A DNA stretch of 64,000 nucleotides, from assembly GCA_964626755.1 (NCBI GenBank), contig CAZVGO010000003.1:1-64000 (forward strand). Direction: 5' to 3'. The position numbers were made by a program, and so were the translations under genes. Positions 34,782 to 43,638 of this stretch are shown here, piece after piece. The notes beneath the pieces are model-generated. The model made no database searches. It worked only from the letters and a program-made list of their open reading frames with translations, and was not told the DNA's origin. The stretch comes from JACDAV01 sp964626755 (GTDB lineage Bacteria; Chloroflexota; Limnocylindria; Limnocylindrales; CSP1-4). Within the stretch, counting starts at the first letter, position 1; each line of letters opens with the position of its first letter.

Positions 34782-36005
34782 CTACTTCCTGCGGAGGAAG
34801 GAGGGAATCTCGAGGTCGTCGGCGTCGTAGGGGGCGCGCTTGGCCGGAGCCGGCACGCCAACGGACCGCTCCATCACGGGGGTCAGCGCGGCCGCCGCCT
34901 CGTCCGTCCGGCCTCGGTCGTCCTCGGCGCCGTTGCCCGTCTCCGTCCGCTGCCGCTCGAGCTCCTCCATGAAGTCGCGCTCGCGGGGCTGCTTTGTCGC
35001 CATGTCCTCCGGGTGACGGGCGTAGGCGTCGCCCCGGCGATGCTCGCGCCGCTGCTTGCCGTCGAACCCGGTCGCGATGACGGTGATCATGACCTCGTCG
35101 CCGAGCCGGTCGTTGAAGCTCGTCCCGAAGATGATGTTCGCCTCGGGGTCCGCCGCCGACTTGATCTCCTCGGCCGCCTCGGTCACCTCGAAGAGGCTGA
35201 GGTTCGAGGAGCCGGTGATGTTGAACAGAATGCCCTGGGCCCCCGCGATGTTGACCTCGAGGAGCGGGCTCGCGATCGCCTGGCGGGCGGCGTCGACCGC
35301 GCGGTTGTCGCCGCCGGCCCGGCCGATGCCCATGAGCGCCGAACCCGCGTCGCGCATGATCGCGCGGACGTCCGCGAAGTCGAGGTTGATGAGACCCGGC
35401 ATCGTGATGATGTCGCTGATCCCCTGGACGCCCTGGCGGAGGACGTCGTCGACGACCTTGAACGAGTCGAGGATCGAGGTGTTCTTCTCGACGACGTCCT
35501 TGAGGCGATCGTTCGGGATCGTGATCAGCGTGTCGACCTTGCCTTTGAGCTCCTCGGCCGCCTTCTCGGCGACGATCTTGCGACGAGCCCCTTCGAAAGC
35601 GAACGGCTTCGTCACGACAGCGATCGTGAGTGCGCCGGCCTCCTTGGCGAGCTCCGCGACGATCGGCGCCGCGCCCGACCCGGTACCCCCGCCGAGGCCG
35701 GCCGTGATGAACACCATGTCCGAATCGGCGAGGGCCTGGGCGATCTTCTCCGAGTCCTCCTCGGCCGCCCGCTGGCCGATGTTCGAGTCGCCGCCTGCGC
35801 CGAGACCCCGGGTGATCTTGTCGCCGATCCGGATCTTGTGGGGCGCATCCGACTGGAGGAGCGCCTGCGCGTCCGTGTTGCAGGCGATGAACTCGACGCC
35901 CATCATCTCGGCCCGGATCATCCGGTTGACGGCATTGCTGCCGCCGCCGCCGACGCCGATGACGCGGATGAGCGCGAAGTTCTCGGAATCGGATCGCAGC
36001 GGCAT
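34782..36005 (-). CDS. ftsZ: Cell division GTPase FtsZ
   Basis: A 407-residue tubulin homologue forming the Z-ring. The start ATG 36005 has AAGGAGAGG just before it. Motifs: IRVIGVGGGGSNAVNRMI, IGDKITRGLGAGGDSNIG, the GTP-binding signature FITAGLGGGTGSGAAPIVAE, and DVRAIMRDAGSALMGIG. A basic/acidic spacer of about 80 residues ends in a conserved C-terminal peptide DDLEIPSFLRRK, which binds FtsA. Upstream of it, unusually, sits yjbQ rather than ftsA directly. Confidence 0.97.
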   Translation of the reverse strand: MPLRSDSENFALIRVIGVGGGGSNAVNRMIRAEMMGVEFIACNTDAQALLQSDAPHKIRIGDKITRGLGAGGDSNIGQRAAEEDSEKIAQALADSDMVFITAGLGGGTGSGAAPIVAELAKEAGALTIAVVTKPFAFEGARRKIVAEKAAEELKGKVDTLITIPNDRLKDVVEKNTSILDSFKVVDDVLRQGVQGISDIITMPGLINLDFADVRAIMRDAGSALMGIGRAGGDNRAVDAARQAIASPLLEVNIAGAQGILFNITGSSNLSLFEVTEAAEEIKSAADPEANIIFGTSFNDRLGDEVMITVIATGFDGKQRREHRRGDAYARHPEDMATKQPRERDFMEELERQRTETGNGAEDDRGRTDEAAAALTPVMERSVGVPAPAKRAPYDADDLEIPSFLRRK

Positions 36006-36178
36006 CGCCTCTCCTTCGGTCGCTCTGCGGAGACCGTCTCTCGTGTCTTTTGCAGGTTCTGGCGCGTAGCCCCGGGAGCGGCTCGGGCACCCGGCAGCGC
36101 GGGCCCCTCGTGGCTGCGCGGAGTTTACCACCGGGCCGGGCTGCCGGGCGGCCGAAGTCGCGCGGCGGGCGCTGCTCC

Positions 36179-36583
36179 CTACCCCGCCAGGAACGTGAGC
36201 CGCACCGTTCGCGCGTCGTTGTCCGGGTTCGGATCGAGCAAGGCGATCGACTGCCATGTCCCGAGCCCCAGCGTGCCGCTGACGACCGGCACGTCGAGGG
36301 ACGGTGAGACGAGGAGTGGCAGGACGTGATCCGCCCCGTGGCCGGGCGACCCGTGGCGGTGGCGCCAGCGGTCGTCGCGGGGCAGGAGGGCGTCGAGCGC
36401 GGCGAGCACGTCTTCGTCCGAGCCGGCCCCGAGCTCGACGACCACGACGCCGGCGGTCGCATGCGGCACGAACACGTTGAGCAGCCCGTCGCCCTCGCCC
36501 GCGACGAACGCGGCGCACTGCCCGGTCAGATCGAACAGCCCCCGGTTCGACCCGGTCCGAACCACGAGCTCAGTGGTCTTCAC
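36179..36583 (-). CDS. yjbQ: YjbQ family (UPF0047) protein
   Basis: A 134-residue member of the YjbQ/UPF0047 family, some of which show thiamine-phosphate-synthase-like activity. Motifs: GLLNVFVPHATAGVVVVE, DDRWRHRHGSPGHGADHV, and the C-terminal LGTWQSIALLDPN with the conserved Trp-Gln. GTG 36583 is preceded by GGAGG about 18 bases earlier. Its location between ftsA and ftsZ is not usual. Confidence 0.9.
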   Translation of the reverse strand: MKTTELVVRTGSNRGLFDLTGQCAAFVAGEGDGLLNVFVPHATAGVVVVELGAGSDEDVLAALDALLPRDDRWRHRHGSPGHGADHVLPLLVSPSLDVPVVSGTLGLGTWQSIALLDPNPDNDARTVRLTFLAG

Positions 36584-36644
36584 TCTCTCATCCGTCCTCC
36601 GGGAGAACAGTTGAGAATTTGCGCCGGCCGGAGCCTGCTTCGCT

Positions 36645-37874
36645 CTACGGGAACATCGCGCGGATCGCGTCGCGCATCCGGCCGAGGATCCCGAGCGCCG
36701 GCGCCGATTCGTAGCGGGTCGGTTCGCTCGCGGCGAGGCTCGTGGCCCCCCACTGGAGGAGGCCGACGGCCGTCGAGTAGCTCGGCGTGAGGAGCGTGTC
36801 GACGAGACCGCCGATCCCCGACGGACCGGCCACCCGGACCGGCATCTGGAGGACCTCGCGGCCGAGCTCGGCGACGCCGGCGAGCTGCGCCGCGCCGCCG
36901 GTCAGGATGATCCCGGCGGGCAGCATCCCCGGCGCCGACTGCATCTCGTTGCGGAGCAGCTCGAAGGTCTCGCGCATCCGGGCCTCGATGATCTGGCAGA
37001 CCTCCTGGCGGCTGACGGTCCGCCCGGCTTCCTCGCCGAGGACCGAGACGCTGATCTCCTCATCCGGACCGACGGCCTTGAGGTTGCACGTCCCGTGGCG
37101 GATCTTCAGCTCCTCGGCGACCGGCAGGCTCGTCTTGAGGCCGATCGCGACGTCGTTCGTGACGTTGTTGCCGCCGATCGGCAGGACGACGGTGTGGAAC
37201 GGCGAGCCGTCCGTGAACAGCGCGAGATCGATCGTCCCGGCGCCGATGTCGGCGACTGCGACGCCGAGCTCCTTCTCCGTGTCGGTCAGGACCGCCTCGG
37301 CCGAGGCGAGCGAGCCCGCGACGAGCTCGTCGATCTTCACGCCGGCCTGGGCGACGCATTTCGTCAGGTTCTGGACCGCGGTCGCCGAAGCGGTGACGAT
37401 GTGGGTCTCGACCTCGAGCCGGAGGGCGCTCATCCCGAGGGGGTCCTTGACGCCCTCCTGGCCGTCGACGATGAACCCCCGCCGCTCAACGTGGAGGACC
37501 TCGCGGTTCGAGGGAATCGAAACGGCCCGGGCCACCTCGATCGCCCGGTTGACGTCCTCCCGGGTGACCTCGCGATGGTGGGCGGTGACGGCCACCTGGC
37601 CGGTCGAGTTGAGGCTCTCGACGTGCTGCCCGCCGACGCCGACGAACGCCCGGTCGATCTTCCAGCCGGAGAGCCGCTCGGCGCGCTCGACGGCGTCGGC
37701 GATCGAGCGGACGGTCTGGTCGATGTTGACGACCACGCCCTTCTTCAGGCCCGAGGCGGGCACGGTGCCGTGACCCATGATCGTCAACCGCCCATCGCGG
37801 CCGACCTCCCCGATGAGCGCGCAGACCTTCGTCGTGCCGACGTCGATCCCGACGAGGACCGCTTCTCTCTCCAC
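36645..37874 (-). CDS. ftsA: Cell division protein FtsA
   Basis: A 409-residue actin-like ATPase tethering FtsZ to the membrane. Motifs: VGIDVGTTKVCALIGEV, the SHS2/1C domain with KKGVVVNIDQTVRSI, GLKTSLPVAEELKIRHGTC, phosphate-2 LGVAVADIGAGTIDLALF and adenosine IILTGGAAQLAGV. The amphipathic C-terminal membrane helix is LGRMRDAIRAMFP. It lies between sbp and yjbQ in the dcw cluster. Confidence 0.96.
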   Translation of the reverse strand: MEREAVLVGIDVGTTKVCALIGEVGRDGRLTIMGHGTVPASGLKKGVVVNIDQTVRSIADAVERAERLSGWKIDRAFVGVGGQHVESLNSTGQVAVTAHHREVTREDVNRAIEVARAVSIPSNREVLHVERRGFIVDGQEGVKDPLGMSALRLEVETHIVTASATAVQNLTKCVAQAGVKIDELVAGSLASAEAVLTDTEKELGVAVADIGAGTIDLALFTDGSPFHTVVLPIGGNNVTNDVAIGLKTSLPVAEELKIRHGTCNLKAVGPDEEISVSVLGEEAGRTVSRQEVCQIIEARMRETFELLRNEMQSAPGMLPAGIILTGGAAQLAGVAELGREVLQMPVRVAGPSGIGGLVDTLLTPSYSTAVGLLQWGATSLAASEPTRYESAPALGILGRMRDAIRAMFP

Positions 37875-37897
37875 GTTCCGTCCGTCTCCCGCTCTGG

Positions 37898-38221
37898 CTA
37901 GATGAAGTGGCGCCGGATGAGGGCCACGTTGTTGAAGATCCGGAACCCGAAGTTGATCAGGGCCACGAGGTACAGGTCGAGGTTGAGGCGGTCGCCGATG
38001 AAGGTAAGGATGACCGCCACGATCGCATTGGTGACGAAGCCGCTGATGAAGATCCGATTGTTGTAGACCCCGTCGAGCTCCGCCCGCACAGCGCCGAGGA
38101 CCGAATCAAGGGCCGCGAGGATCGCCACGGCCGAGTACCGGCTGAACTCGAAGCTGACCGTGACGTTGAGGAAGAGCCCGGCCAGGACGCCCACGAGGAG
38201 ACCCGCCAGGGGTAGGAGCAC
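37898..38221 (-). CDS. sbp: Small basic protein Sbp (DUF1290)
   Basis: A 107-residue membrane protein with about three hydrophobic segments: LLPLAGLLVGVLAGLFLNV, ISGFVTNAIVAVILTFIGD and LYLVALINFGFRIFNNV. The family signature YSAVAILAALDSVLGAVRA lies between them. It is found next to ftsQ/ftsA in many Gram-positive dcw clusters, as here. Its role is not established. Confidence 0.9.
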   Translation of the reverse strand: MLLPLAGLLVGVLAGLFLNVTVSFEFSRYSAVAILAALDSVLGAVRAELDGVYNNRIFISGFVTNAIVAVILTFIGDRLNLDLYLVALINFGFRIFNNVALIRRHFI

Positions 38222-38318
38222 GCGTTCCTGTCCTCTCTCCGGTGCGTTTCGGCAAGGCTACCCGACGCGCAGGCCTCGCGCGCACCCGGTCCGGCCGCGC
38301 CGAGGCTCACTGATGCGC

Positions 38319-39152
38319 TCACGGGGCGGGCGTCGGACGGGCGACGTATGTCCCGTCGGTGTCGCTCGCGAGGATGACCTCGGCCACGGTGGCTTCGCGG
38401 CCCTGGAGAAGCACCCGGAGGAGGTTCACCTGGCCGGGGATGAGATCGGGCGTCCGGAGGCTTGGCGTGTAGAACCCGAAGATCGCCGTCCAGCCGTCCG
38501 GATCCGCGTGGACGACGAAACCATGCTCGTCGGTCACCGAGAGGCGGAGGGATCCCGCGGCCGAGCCGATCTGGTCGGACCGGACGGATCCGAGGCGGGT
38601 CGCGGCGTCGATGTCGATCGGGTCGAGTGCGGCGCCGACCTCGAGCGACAGTGACCCGGCGCGCAGGTCGGCGACCGCCGGCAGCAGGGCCGCGTCCTCG
38701 GTCGCCTGGTCGCCCAGCTCAGCGAACAGCATCCCGCCCCCGTCGACGAGGAAGGACCGCTCCCCCACCCGCCACGTCAGGACCGGCTGCCGGTCGCGGA
38801 GCGCGACGCGGATCGTCGTGGGCAGACTGACCTCGACTTCGACACCGGCGACCGTCGGGAGCTGCGCGATCCGCGCCTCGATGACGTCGGTGGCGACGAG
38901 GAACAGGTTCGCGCCGCCGGTCACACCGACGAGACGGCGGACGTCGTCTGCGAGCGTGTACTGGTCGCCGTCGAGCTCGAGGGTCTTGAACCCGAACGCG
39001 GCCGAGGCGCCGACCCCGTAGATCGCGCCAGCTGATACGAGCATGGCCAGGGCCGCGCCCGCGCGGACCGCCGAGAGGCCGGCCGAGGCGCGCCGAACAG
39101 GCTTCGTCCGGCGGGCATGGCCGCCGACGTGGCGGACGGCCCGGTTGGTCAT
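38319..39152 (-). CDS. ftsQ: Cell division protein FtsQ/DivIB
   Basis: A 277-residue bitopic division protein. A basic cytoplasmic N-terminus (HVGGHARRTKPVRR) is followed by one membrane helix (about residues 28-50). The POTRA domain comes next (FKTLELDGDQYTLADDVRR, VTGGANLFLVATDVIEARIA) and then the FtsQ beta domain (VEVSLPTTIRVALRDRQPVL). It bridges FtsA-side and FtsL/FtsB-side components. Its start overlaps the ddl stop by four bases. Confidence 0.9.
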   Translation of the reverse strand: MTNRAVRHVGGHARRTKPVRRASAGLSAVRAGAALAMLVSAGAIYGVGASAAFGFKTLELDGDQYTLADDVRRLVGVTGGANLFLVATDVIEARIAQLPTVAGVEVEVSLPTTIRVALRDRQPVLTWRVGERSFLVDGGGMLFAELGDQATEDAALLPAVADLRAGSLSLEVGAALDPIDIDAATRLGSVRSDQIGSAAGSLRLSVTDEHGFVVHADPDGWTAIFGFYTPSLRTPDLIPGQVNLLRVLLQGREATVAEVILASDTDGTYVARPTPAP

Positions 39153-40267
39153 CGGGGCAGGTCGCCGGGGGCCAGCCGTCCGTCCACGCGGCCCGCGTGC
39201 CGCTCGATGGCAAGGTCGACGATCCGCGTGCAGACCGCCGCGAAGTCGTGGCCGCCGGCGGCCGGCATGGTCGGGAACAGGCTGATCGGGGTGAACCCGG
39301 GGATCGTGTTGATCTCGGAGAGGTAGATCGCATCGCCCTGGAGGAGGAAGTCGACGCGCGAGAACCCCTCGGCGCCGATCACCCGGTATGCGTCGCGGGC
39401 GATCTTCAGGATCGATGCGGCGGTCGCCGTCGATACCTCCGCCCGGGTCGAGGTCTCCGACAGGCCGGGCGTGTACTTCGCGGCGAAGTCGTAGAACTCG
39501 TTGCCGGCGATGACCTCGCCCGGTCCGTACAGCTCGAGCCGCCCCGGGTCGTTGCCGATGACCGCCACCTCGAGGTCGCGCGCGTTCGGCAGGTACCGCT
39601 CGGCGAGGGCGATCGTGTCAAAGCGGAGCGCGAGGTCGACCGCTGCGGCGCGCTCGGCCGGCCCATGAGCGAGGGTCATCCCGACGGACGATCCGAGCCG
39701 GCTCGGCTTGATCATCAGGCGGGCGTCGCCGGTGCCCGCTGCGAACGCCTCGAGCTCCGTGAGGACCGCCTCGCGGTCGGCGGCCCAGCGGCTCGCCCGG
39801 ATCTCCCGCCAGTCGACGACCGGCAGCCCGATTCCCCGCGCGATCCGCTTGAACAGCGCCTTGTCCATCCCGATCGCCGAGGCCGCCACGCCGGGACCCG
39901 TGTAGGCGACGCCTGCGGCCTCGAGCAGCGCCTGGATCCGCCCGTCCTCGCCGAAGGGACCGTGGAGGGCGACGAACACGACCGGCTCAGGCCGCGCGGA
40001 GGCGAGGCCGTCGATCGCGAGACCGATCGTTTCCGGGCCGGTCGCGCCGAGCGCGGCCGGGTCGTCGTAGCCGGATCCGGGCCGGTCCCCGCGAACATGC
40101 CTGGTTGGCAGTCGCCACCATCGCCCGTCGAGGTCGATCAGGCGCTGATCCACCGTGTATCCGGCCCCCCCGAGCGCCTCAGCGATCGCGGTACCGGACA
40201 CGATCGAGACGTCGTGCTCCGCCGACGGCCCGCCGTACACGACGACGACCGGTGGCCGGGCCGTCAC
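39149..40267 (-). CDS. ddl: D-alanine--D-alanine ligase
   Basis: A 372-residue ATP-grasp enzyme making the D-Ala-D-Ala dipeptide for peptidoglycan. Motifs: VVVVYGGPSAEHDVSIVSG, FVALHGPFGEDGRIQALLE, PYTGPGVAASA-like AYTGPGVAASAIGMDKALFK, LMIKPSRLGSSVGM, EGFSRVDFLL and YLSEINTIPGFTPISLFP. GTG 40267 overlaps the murB stop (GTGA). The position between murB and ftsQ matches other dcw clusters. Confidence 0.95.
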   Translation of the reverse strand: MTARPPVVVVYGGPSAEHDVSIVSGTAIAEALGGAGYTVDQRLIDLDGRWWRLPTRHVRGDRPGSGYDDPAALGATGPETIGLAIDGLASARPEPVVFVALHGPFGEDGRIQALLEAAGVAYTGPGVAASAIGMDKALFKRIARGIGLPVVDWREIRASRWAADREAVLTELEAFAAGTGDARLMIKPSRLGSSVGMTLAHGPAERAAAVDLALRFDTIALAERYLPNARDLEVAVIGNDPGRLELYGPGEVIAGNEFYDFAAKYTPGLSETSTRAEVSTATAASILKIARDAYRVIGAEGFSRVDFLLQGDAIYLSEINTIPGFTPISLFPTMPAAGGHDFAAVCTRIVDLAIERHAGRVDGRLAPGDLPR

Positions 40268-41238
40268 CGCGCCGCCTCCCCGTCCGCCGCCCACGGCCAG
40301 CCGTCCCAGTCGCCGAGGAATACGACCTCGTACTCGAGGCGGACCCCGTGAACCCGCTCGACCTCGTGGCGAACCCGGTCGCCGAGCCGGCGCACGTCGC
40401 CGGCCGTGCCCTTCTGGTCGTTGACGATGAAGTTCGCGTGCTTCTCGCTGACGACGGCGCCGCCGATCCGCGTTCCCTTCAGGCCGGCCGCGTCGATGAG
40501 ACGGCCGGCCGAGTCGCCATCCGGATTGCGGAACACGCTCCCGGCCGACGGCAGCCCGAGGGGCTGGTGCGCCTGGCGCCAGCGGCGGATGTCGTCGAGG
40601 CGCTCCTTGATCGTGTCGGCCGGGGCCGGAGCCAGCCGGAACGTCGCGGCGAGCACCCACTCGGCTGGACCCCCCTCCGGCGGGTGCTTGAGCCGGCTGT
40701 CGCGATAAGCGAAGGCGAGCTGGGCCGCGGCCAGCCGCGCCTCGGTTCCGTCGGATGCGAGGACATCGGCCGACTCGAGAATGGCCGCCACCTCCGACTC
40801 GTGGGCGCCGGCGTTGGCCCACACCGCACCGCCGACCGTGCCCGGGATCGCGAGGCCGAACTCGAGCCCGGTCAGGCCGGCTTTCTGCGTCTCCGTCGCC
40901 GCGCGGGCCATCGGCACGCCCGCCTCGGCCGTGTAGCGATCGCCCTCGATCCGCGAGCCCTCCGCCCGGTCCTGGATGACGAGTCCGCGGATCCCCCGAT
41001 CGCTGATGACGACGTCGCTCCCTCGCCCCAGCACGACGTGCGGGACGGCCCGCGCCCGGGCGAAGCGGATGAGGGCGCGCAGCTCCATCCGGTTGTGGGC
41101 GGTGACGAACAGGTCCGCCGGGCCGCCGACCCGCATCGTCGTGAACCGCGCGAGCGGCTCGTCGCGCGACGTCTTTGCGCCGATCCGGCGCTGGATCTCC
41201 GTCCCGAGGGCCAGCGGATCGAACGCGACGGCCTTCAC
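40264..41238 (-). CDS. murB: UDP-N-acetylenolpyruvoylglucosamine reductase
   Basis: A 324-residue FAD enzyme reducing enolpyruvyl-UDP-GlcNAc to UDP-MurNAc. Motifs: LARFTTMRVGGPADLFVTA, VLGRGSDVVISDRGIRGLV, GLEFGLAIPGTVGGAVWANA, and the C-terminal GSVFRNPDGDSAGRLID, ISEKHANF-like VSEKHANFIVND. Start and stop both overlap neighbours (murG and ddl), so it is part of a tightly coupled transcript. Confidence 0.96.
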   Translation of the reverse strand: MKAVAFDPLALGTEIQRRIGAKTSRDEPLARFTTMRVGGPADLFVTAHNRMELRALIRFARARAVPHVVLGRGSDVVISDRGIRGLVIQDRAEGSRIEGDRYTAEAGVPMARAATETQKAGLTGLEFGLAIPGTVGGAVWANAGAHESEVAAILESADVLASDGTEARLAAAQLAFAYRDSRLKHPPEGGPAEWVLAATFRLAPAPADTIKERLDDIRRWRQAHQPLGLPSAGSVFRNPDGDSAGRLIDAAGLKGTRIGGAVVSEKHANFIVNDQKGTAGDVRRLGDRVRHEVERVHGVRLEYEVVFLGDWDGWPWAADGEAAR

Positions 41239-42389
41239 GCCGCGCCTCGCGAGCGCCGCTCGACCTCGGCCGGGTCCGGCAGCGGCCGCCGTTCGGCCAG
41301 CGCGAGCACGAGGTCGGCGACCGCCTCGGCGGCGGCCGGCCGGCCGAGCTCCCGCGCCGCGGCGGACATCCGGACGTGGACCGAACGGTCGTCAAGAAGG
41401 GCTGCCGCGTCGAGCAGCGCCGCAGCGTCGAACGCAGAGTCCTCCACGAGCCGGGCCGCGCCGGCGTCGCACAGGACCCGCGCGTTTGCCCGCTGGTGAC
41501 CCGCCGCGTGGGGGTACGGGACGACGACCATCGGCAGCCCGAGCGCCGTCACCTCCGCCAGCGTGCTCGAGCCGGCCCGCCCCACGACGAGATCCGCGGC
41601 ACAGAGCGCCGGGAGCATCTCGTCCCGGAGGAACGGATGCGGCCGGTAGCGTTCGCGCACCTCCGCCGGGAGCGCCTCGCGACCGGCAAGCGCCGCCGCG
41701 TAGCCGGCGTCGCCCGTGACGTGGATGACCCAGGCGCGCTCGATGAGGCGGGGCAGCGCGTCCGCGACGGCGGCATTGAACCGGCGGACGGCCTGCGAGC
41801 CGCCGAAGATGAGCAGCAACCGGGCACCGGCCGGGACGCCGAGGCGGGCGCGGGCCGCATCGCGGTCGATCTCCCGGGTGTCCCGGATCGGCGTTCCGGT
41901 CACGAAGCACGACCCGCCGCCGAGCGCCTCGCAGGTCGCCGCGTAGGACACGGCGACCGCGTCGGCCAGCCGGGCGGTCACACGGACGCTCCGGCCGGGG
42001 ACGACATTGCCCTCCCAGAGCAGCACCGGGATGCCGAGCGGCGCCGCGGCGAGGAGCGTCGGGATCGCGACATAGCCACCGGTCGTGAAGATTGCCGCAG
42101 GTCGCTCACGGGCGAGGATCGCCGTGGCCTGGGGCACGGACGCGGCGAGACGGAGCGGGTCGAGGAGCAGGTGGACGTCCCTGTCGACCGTCCGGAGCGA
42201 CCGCAGCGCGAGCCGGCGCAGCGGGATGCCGGCGGCCCGGACGAGCGACGCCTCGAGCCCACGGTGCCCGCCGAGCCAGACGAGCTCAGGCGCGCCGTGC
42301 GAGGTTCGACGCGCTTGAAGCGATCGGGCGACGGCGAGTGCCGGGTAGATGTGTCCGCCCGTGCCCCCGCCCGCGATCAGCAGTCGCAT
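41235..42389 (-). CDS. murG: UDP-N-acetylglucosamine transferase MurG
   Basis: A 384-residue glycosyltransferase making lipid II from lipid I at the inner face of the membrane. Motifs: LLIAGGGTGGHIYPALAVA, FTTGGYVAIPTLLAA, VLLWEGNVVPGRSVRVTA, ADLVVGRAGSSTLAEVTALG and PYPHAAGHQRANA. ATG 42389 is fixed by the conserved N-terminal Gly-loop. Because of that, the first 104 bases overlap the 3' end of ftsW in another frame. Confidence 0.96.
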   Translation of the reverse strand: MRLLIAGGGTGGHIYPALAVARSLQARRTSHGAPELVWLGGHRGLEASLVRAAGIPLRRLALRSLRTVDRDVHLLLDPLRLAASVPQATAILARERPAAIFTTGGYVAIPTLLAAAPLGIPVLLWEGNVVPGRSVRVTARLADAVAVSYAATCEALGGGSCFVTGTPIRDTREIDRDAARARLGVPAGARLLLIFGGSQAVRRFNAAVADALPRLIERAWVIHVTGDAGYAAALAGREALPAEVRERYRPHPFLRDEMLPALCAADLVVGRAGSSTLAEVTALGLPMVVVPYPHAAGHQRANARVLCDAGAARLVEDSAFDAAALLDAAALLDDRSVHVRMSAAARELGRPAAAEAVADLVLALAERRPLPDPAEVERRSRGAA

Positions 42390-43638
42390 CGTTCCATGAT
42401 CCTCGTTCGACGGTCTCGCGCGAGATCGACAGCAGGATCCCCACCGCGGCAAAGCTGATGATGAGCGAGGAGCCGCCCGCGCTGATGAACGGAAGCGTGA
42501 TCCCGGTCACCGGCAGGATGGCGACGACGACCGCGATATTGATGAACGCCTGGATGCAGAGCCAGGCCGTGATCCCGGCGGCGAGCAGGGCGCCGAAGGT
42601 GTCCGGCGCCCGCAGGGCCGTCCGGATCCCCGCGTAGCCGAGGACGACGAACAGGCCCACGACGAGGGTCGCCCCGACGAGCCCGAACTCCTCGCCGATG
42701 ACGGCGAAGATGAAGTCGTTGCTCGCGTTCGGGAGGAACAGCCCACCCGCCAGCCGGCTCTCCCCGAGCCCCGCCCCGAGGATTCCGCCGAGCGCGAGCG
42801 CGAGCAGCCCCTGGATCGTGTGGAAGCCTTTGCCGAGCGGGTCGCTCCACGGGTTGAGGTACGCCTGGATCCGCTCGACCTGGTAGCCCCGCAGGCCGGC
42901 CGCGGCGAGCGCGACCAGCGCGAGCATACCCATCGCCGCGAAATGGGTGAGGTTGGCCCCGGCGACGAAGAACATCGTGAACGCTGTCAGCGCGATGACG
43001 GTCGTCGTCCCGAGGTCCGGCTCGCGGAAGACGAGGGCGACGATCGGGGCAACGATCACGAGGAACGGCACGGTGCCCCGCCAGAAGCTCCCGATGGCGG
43101 CCCCGCGCTTTGCCATCCAGTGTGCGAGATAGACGATCAACGCGAGCTTCGCGAACTCCGCCGGGTGGATGGCCGGCAGCGGGCCGATCTGGAGCCAGCG
43201 GGCCGATCCGCCGACGACTTTGGGCTCGAGCGGACCCATCGCGGGCAGGAGGACGAGCACGAGCAAGATCAGTGCCACGGCGTAGGCCGGGATCGACGCG
43301 AGCCGGAGGTAGCGGTAGTCGACCCGCATCATCAGGACGAGCGCGCCGAGTCCGAGGAGCGCCCACTGAATCTGCGGCCCGACGATCCCGAACGTGTCGG
43401 CCGTGGGAGCCTGGTACGCCCTCATCGCGGACGACGAGTAGACCATCAGGATTCCCGTCGCCGCGAGCGCGACCGTGGTGACGAGGATGGCGTAGTCGGG
43501 CTGGTGACGGTCGCGCCTGAGGGTGGTCTTCGCGGCCGCCTTCGCCGGGCTCTTCGGCCGGGCGCCGGCGCGCCGCTGGGCCGTCCGTCGGTCGGCAGCC
43601 CGGCGACCGGCGCCGGAGATCGGCCGGGCGATGCTCAT
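42286..43638 (-). CDS. ftsW: Lipid II polymerase FtsW (SEDS family)
   Basis: A 450-residue SEDS glycosyltransferase of the divisome with about ten membrane helices. Motifs: GILMVYSSSAM, WLQIGPLPAIHPAEFAKLAL, VFREPDLGTT, NPWSDPLGKGFHTIQGLLAL, NDFIFAVIGEEFGLVGA and TGITLPFISAGGSSL. The basic N-terminus of about 45 residues is cytoplasmic. ATG 43638 overlaps the murD stop (ATGA); a much longer upstream frame runs antisense-like through murD and is rejected. After the last helix (ISRETVERG) a ~36-residue basic tail overlaps murG by 104 bases. Confidence 0.95.
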   Translation of the reverse strand: MSIARPISGAGRRAADRRTAQRRAGARPKSPAKAAAKTTLRRDRHQPDYAILVTTVALAATGILMVYSSSAMRAYQAPTADTFGIVGPQIQWALLGLGALVLMMRVDYRYLRLASIPAYAVALILLVLVLLPAMGPLEPKVVGGSARWLQIGPLPAIHPAEFAKLALIVYLAHWMAKRGAAIGSFWRGTVPFLVIVAPIVALVFREPDLGTTTVIALTAFTMFFVAGANLTHFAAMGMLALVALAAAGLRGYQVERIQAYLNPWSDPLGKGFHTIQGLLALALGGILGAGLGESRLAGGLFLPNASNDFIFAVIGEEFGLVGATLVVGLFVVLGYAGIRTALRAPDTFGALLAAGITAWLCIQAFINIAVVVAILPVTGITLPFISAGGSSLIISFAAVGILLSISRETVERGSWNDATADRGRGHGRTHLPGTRRRPIASSASNLARRA

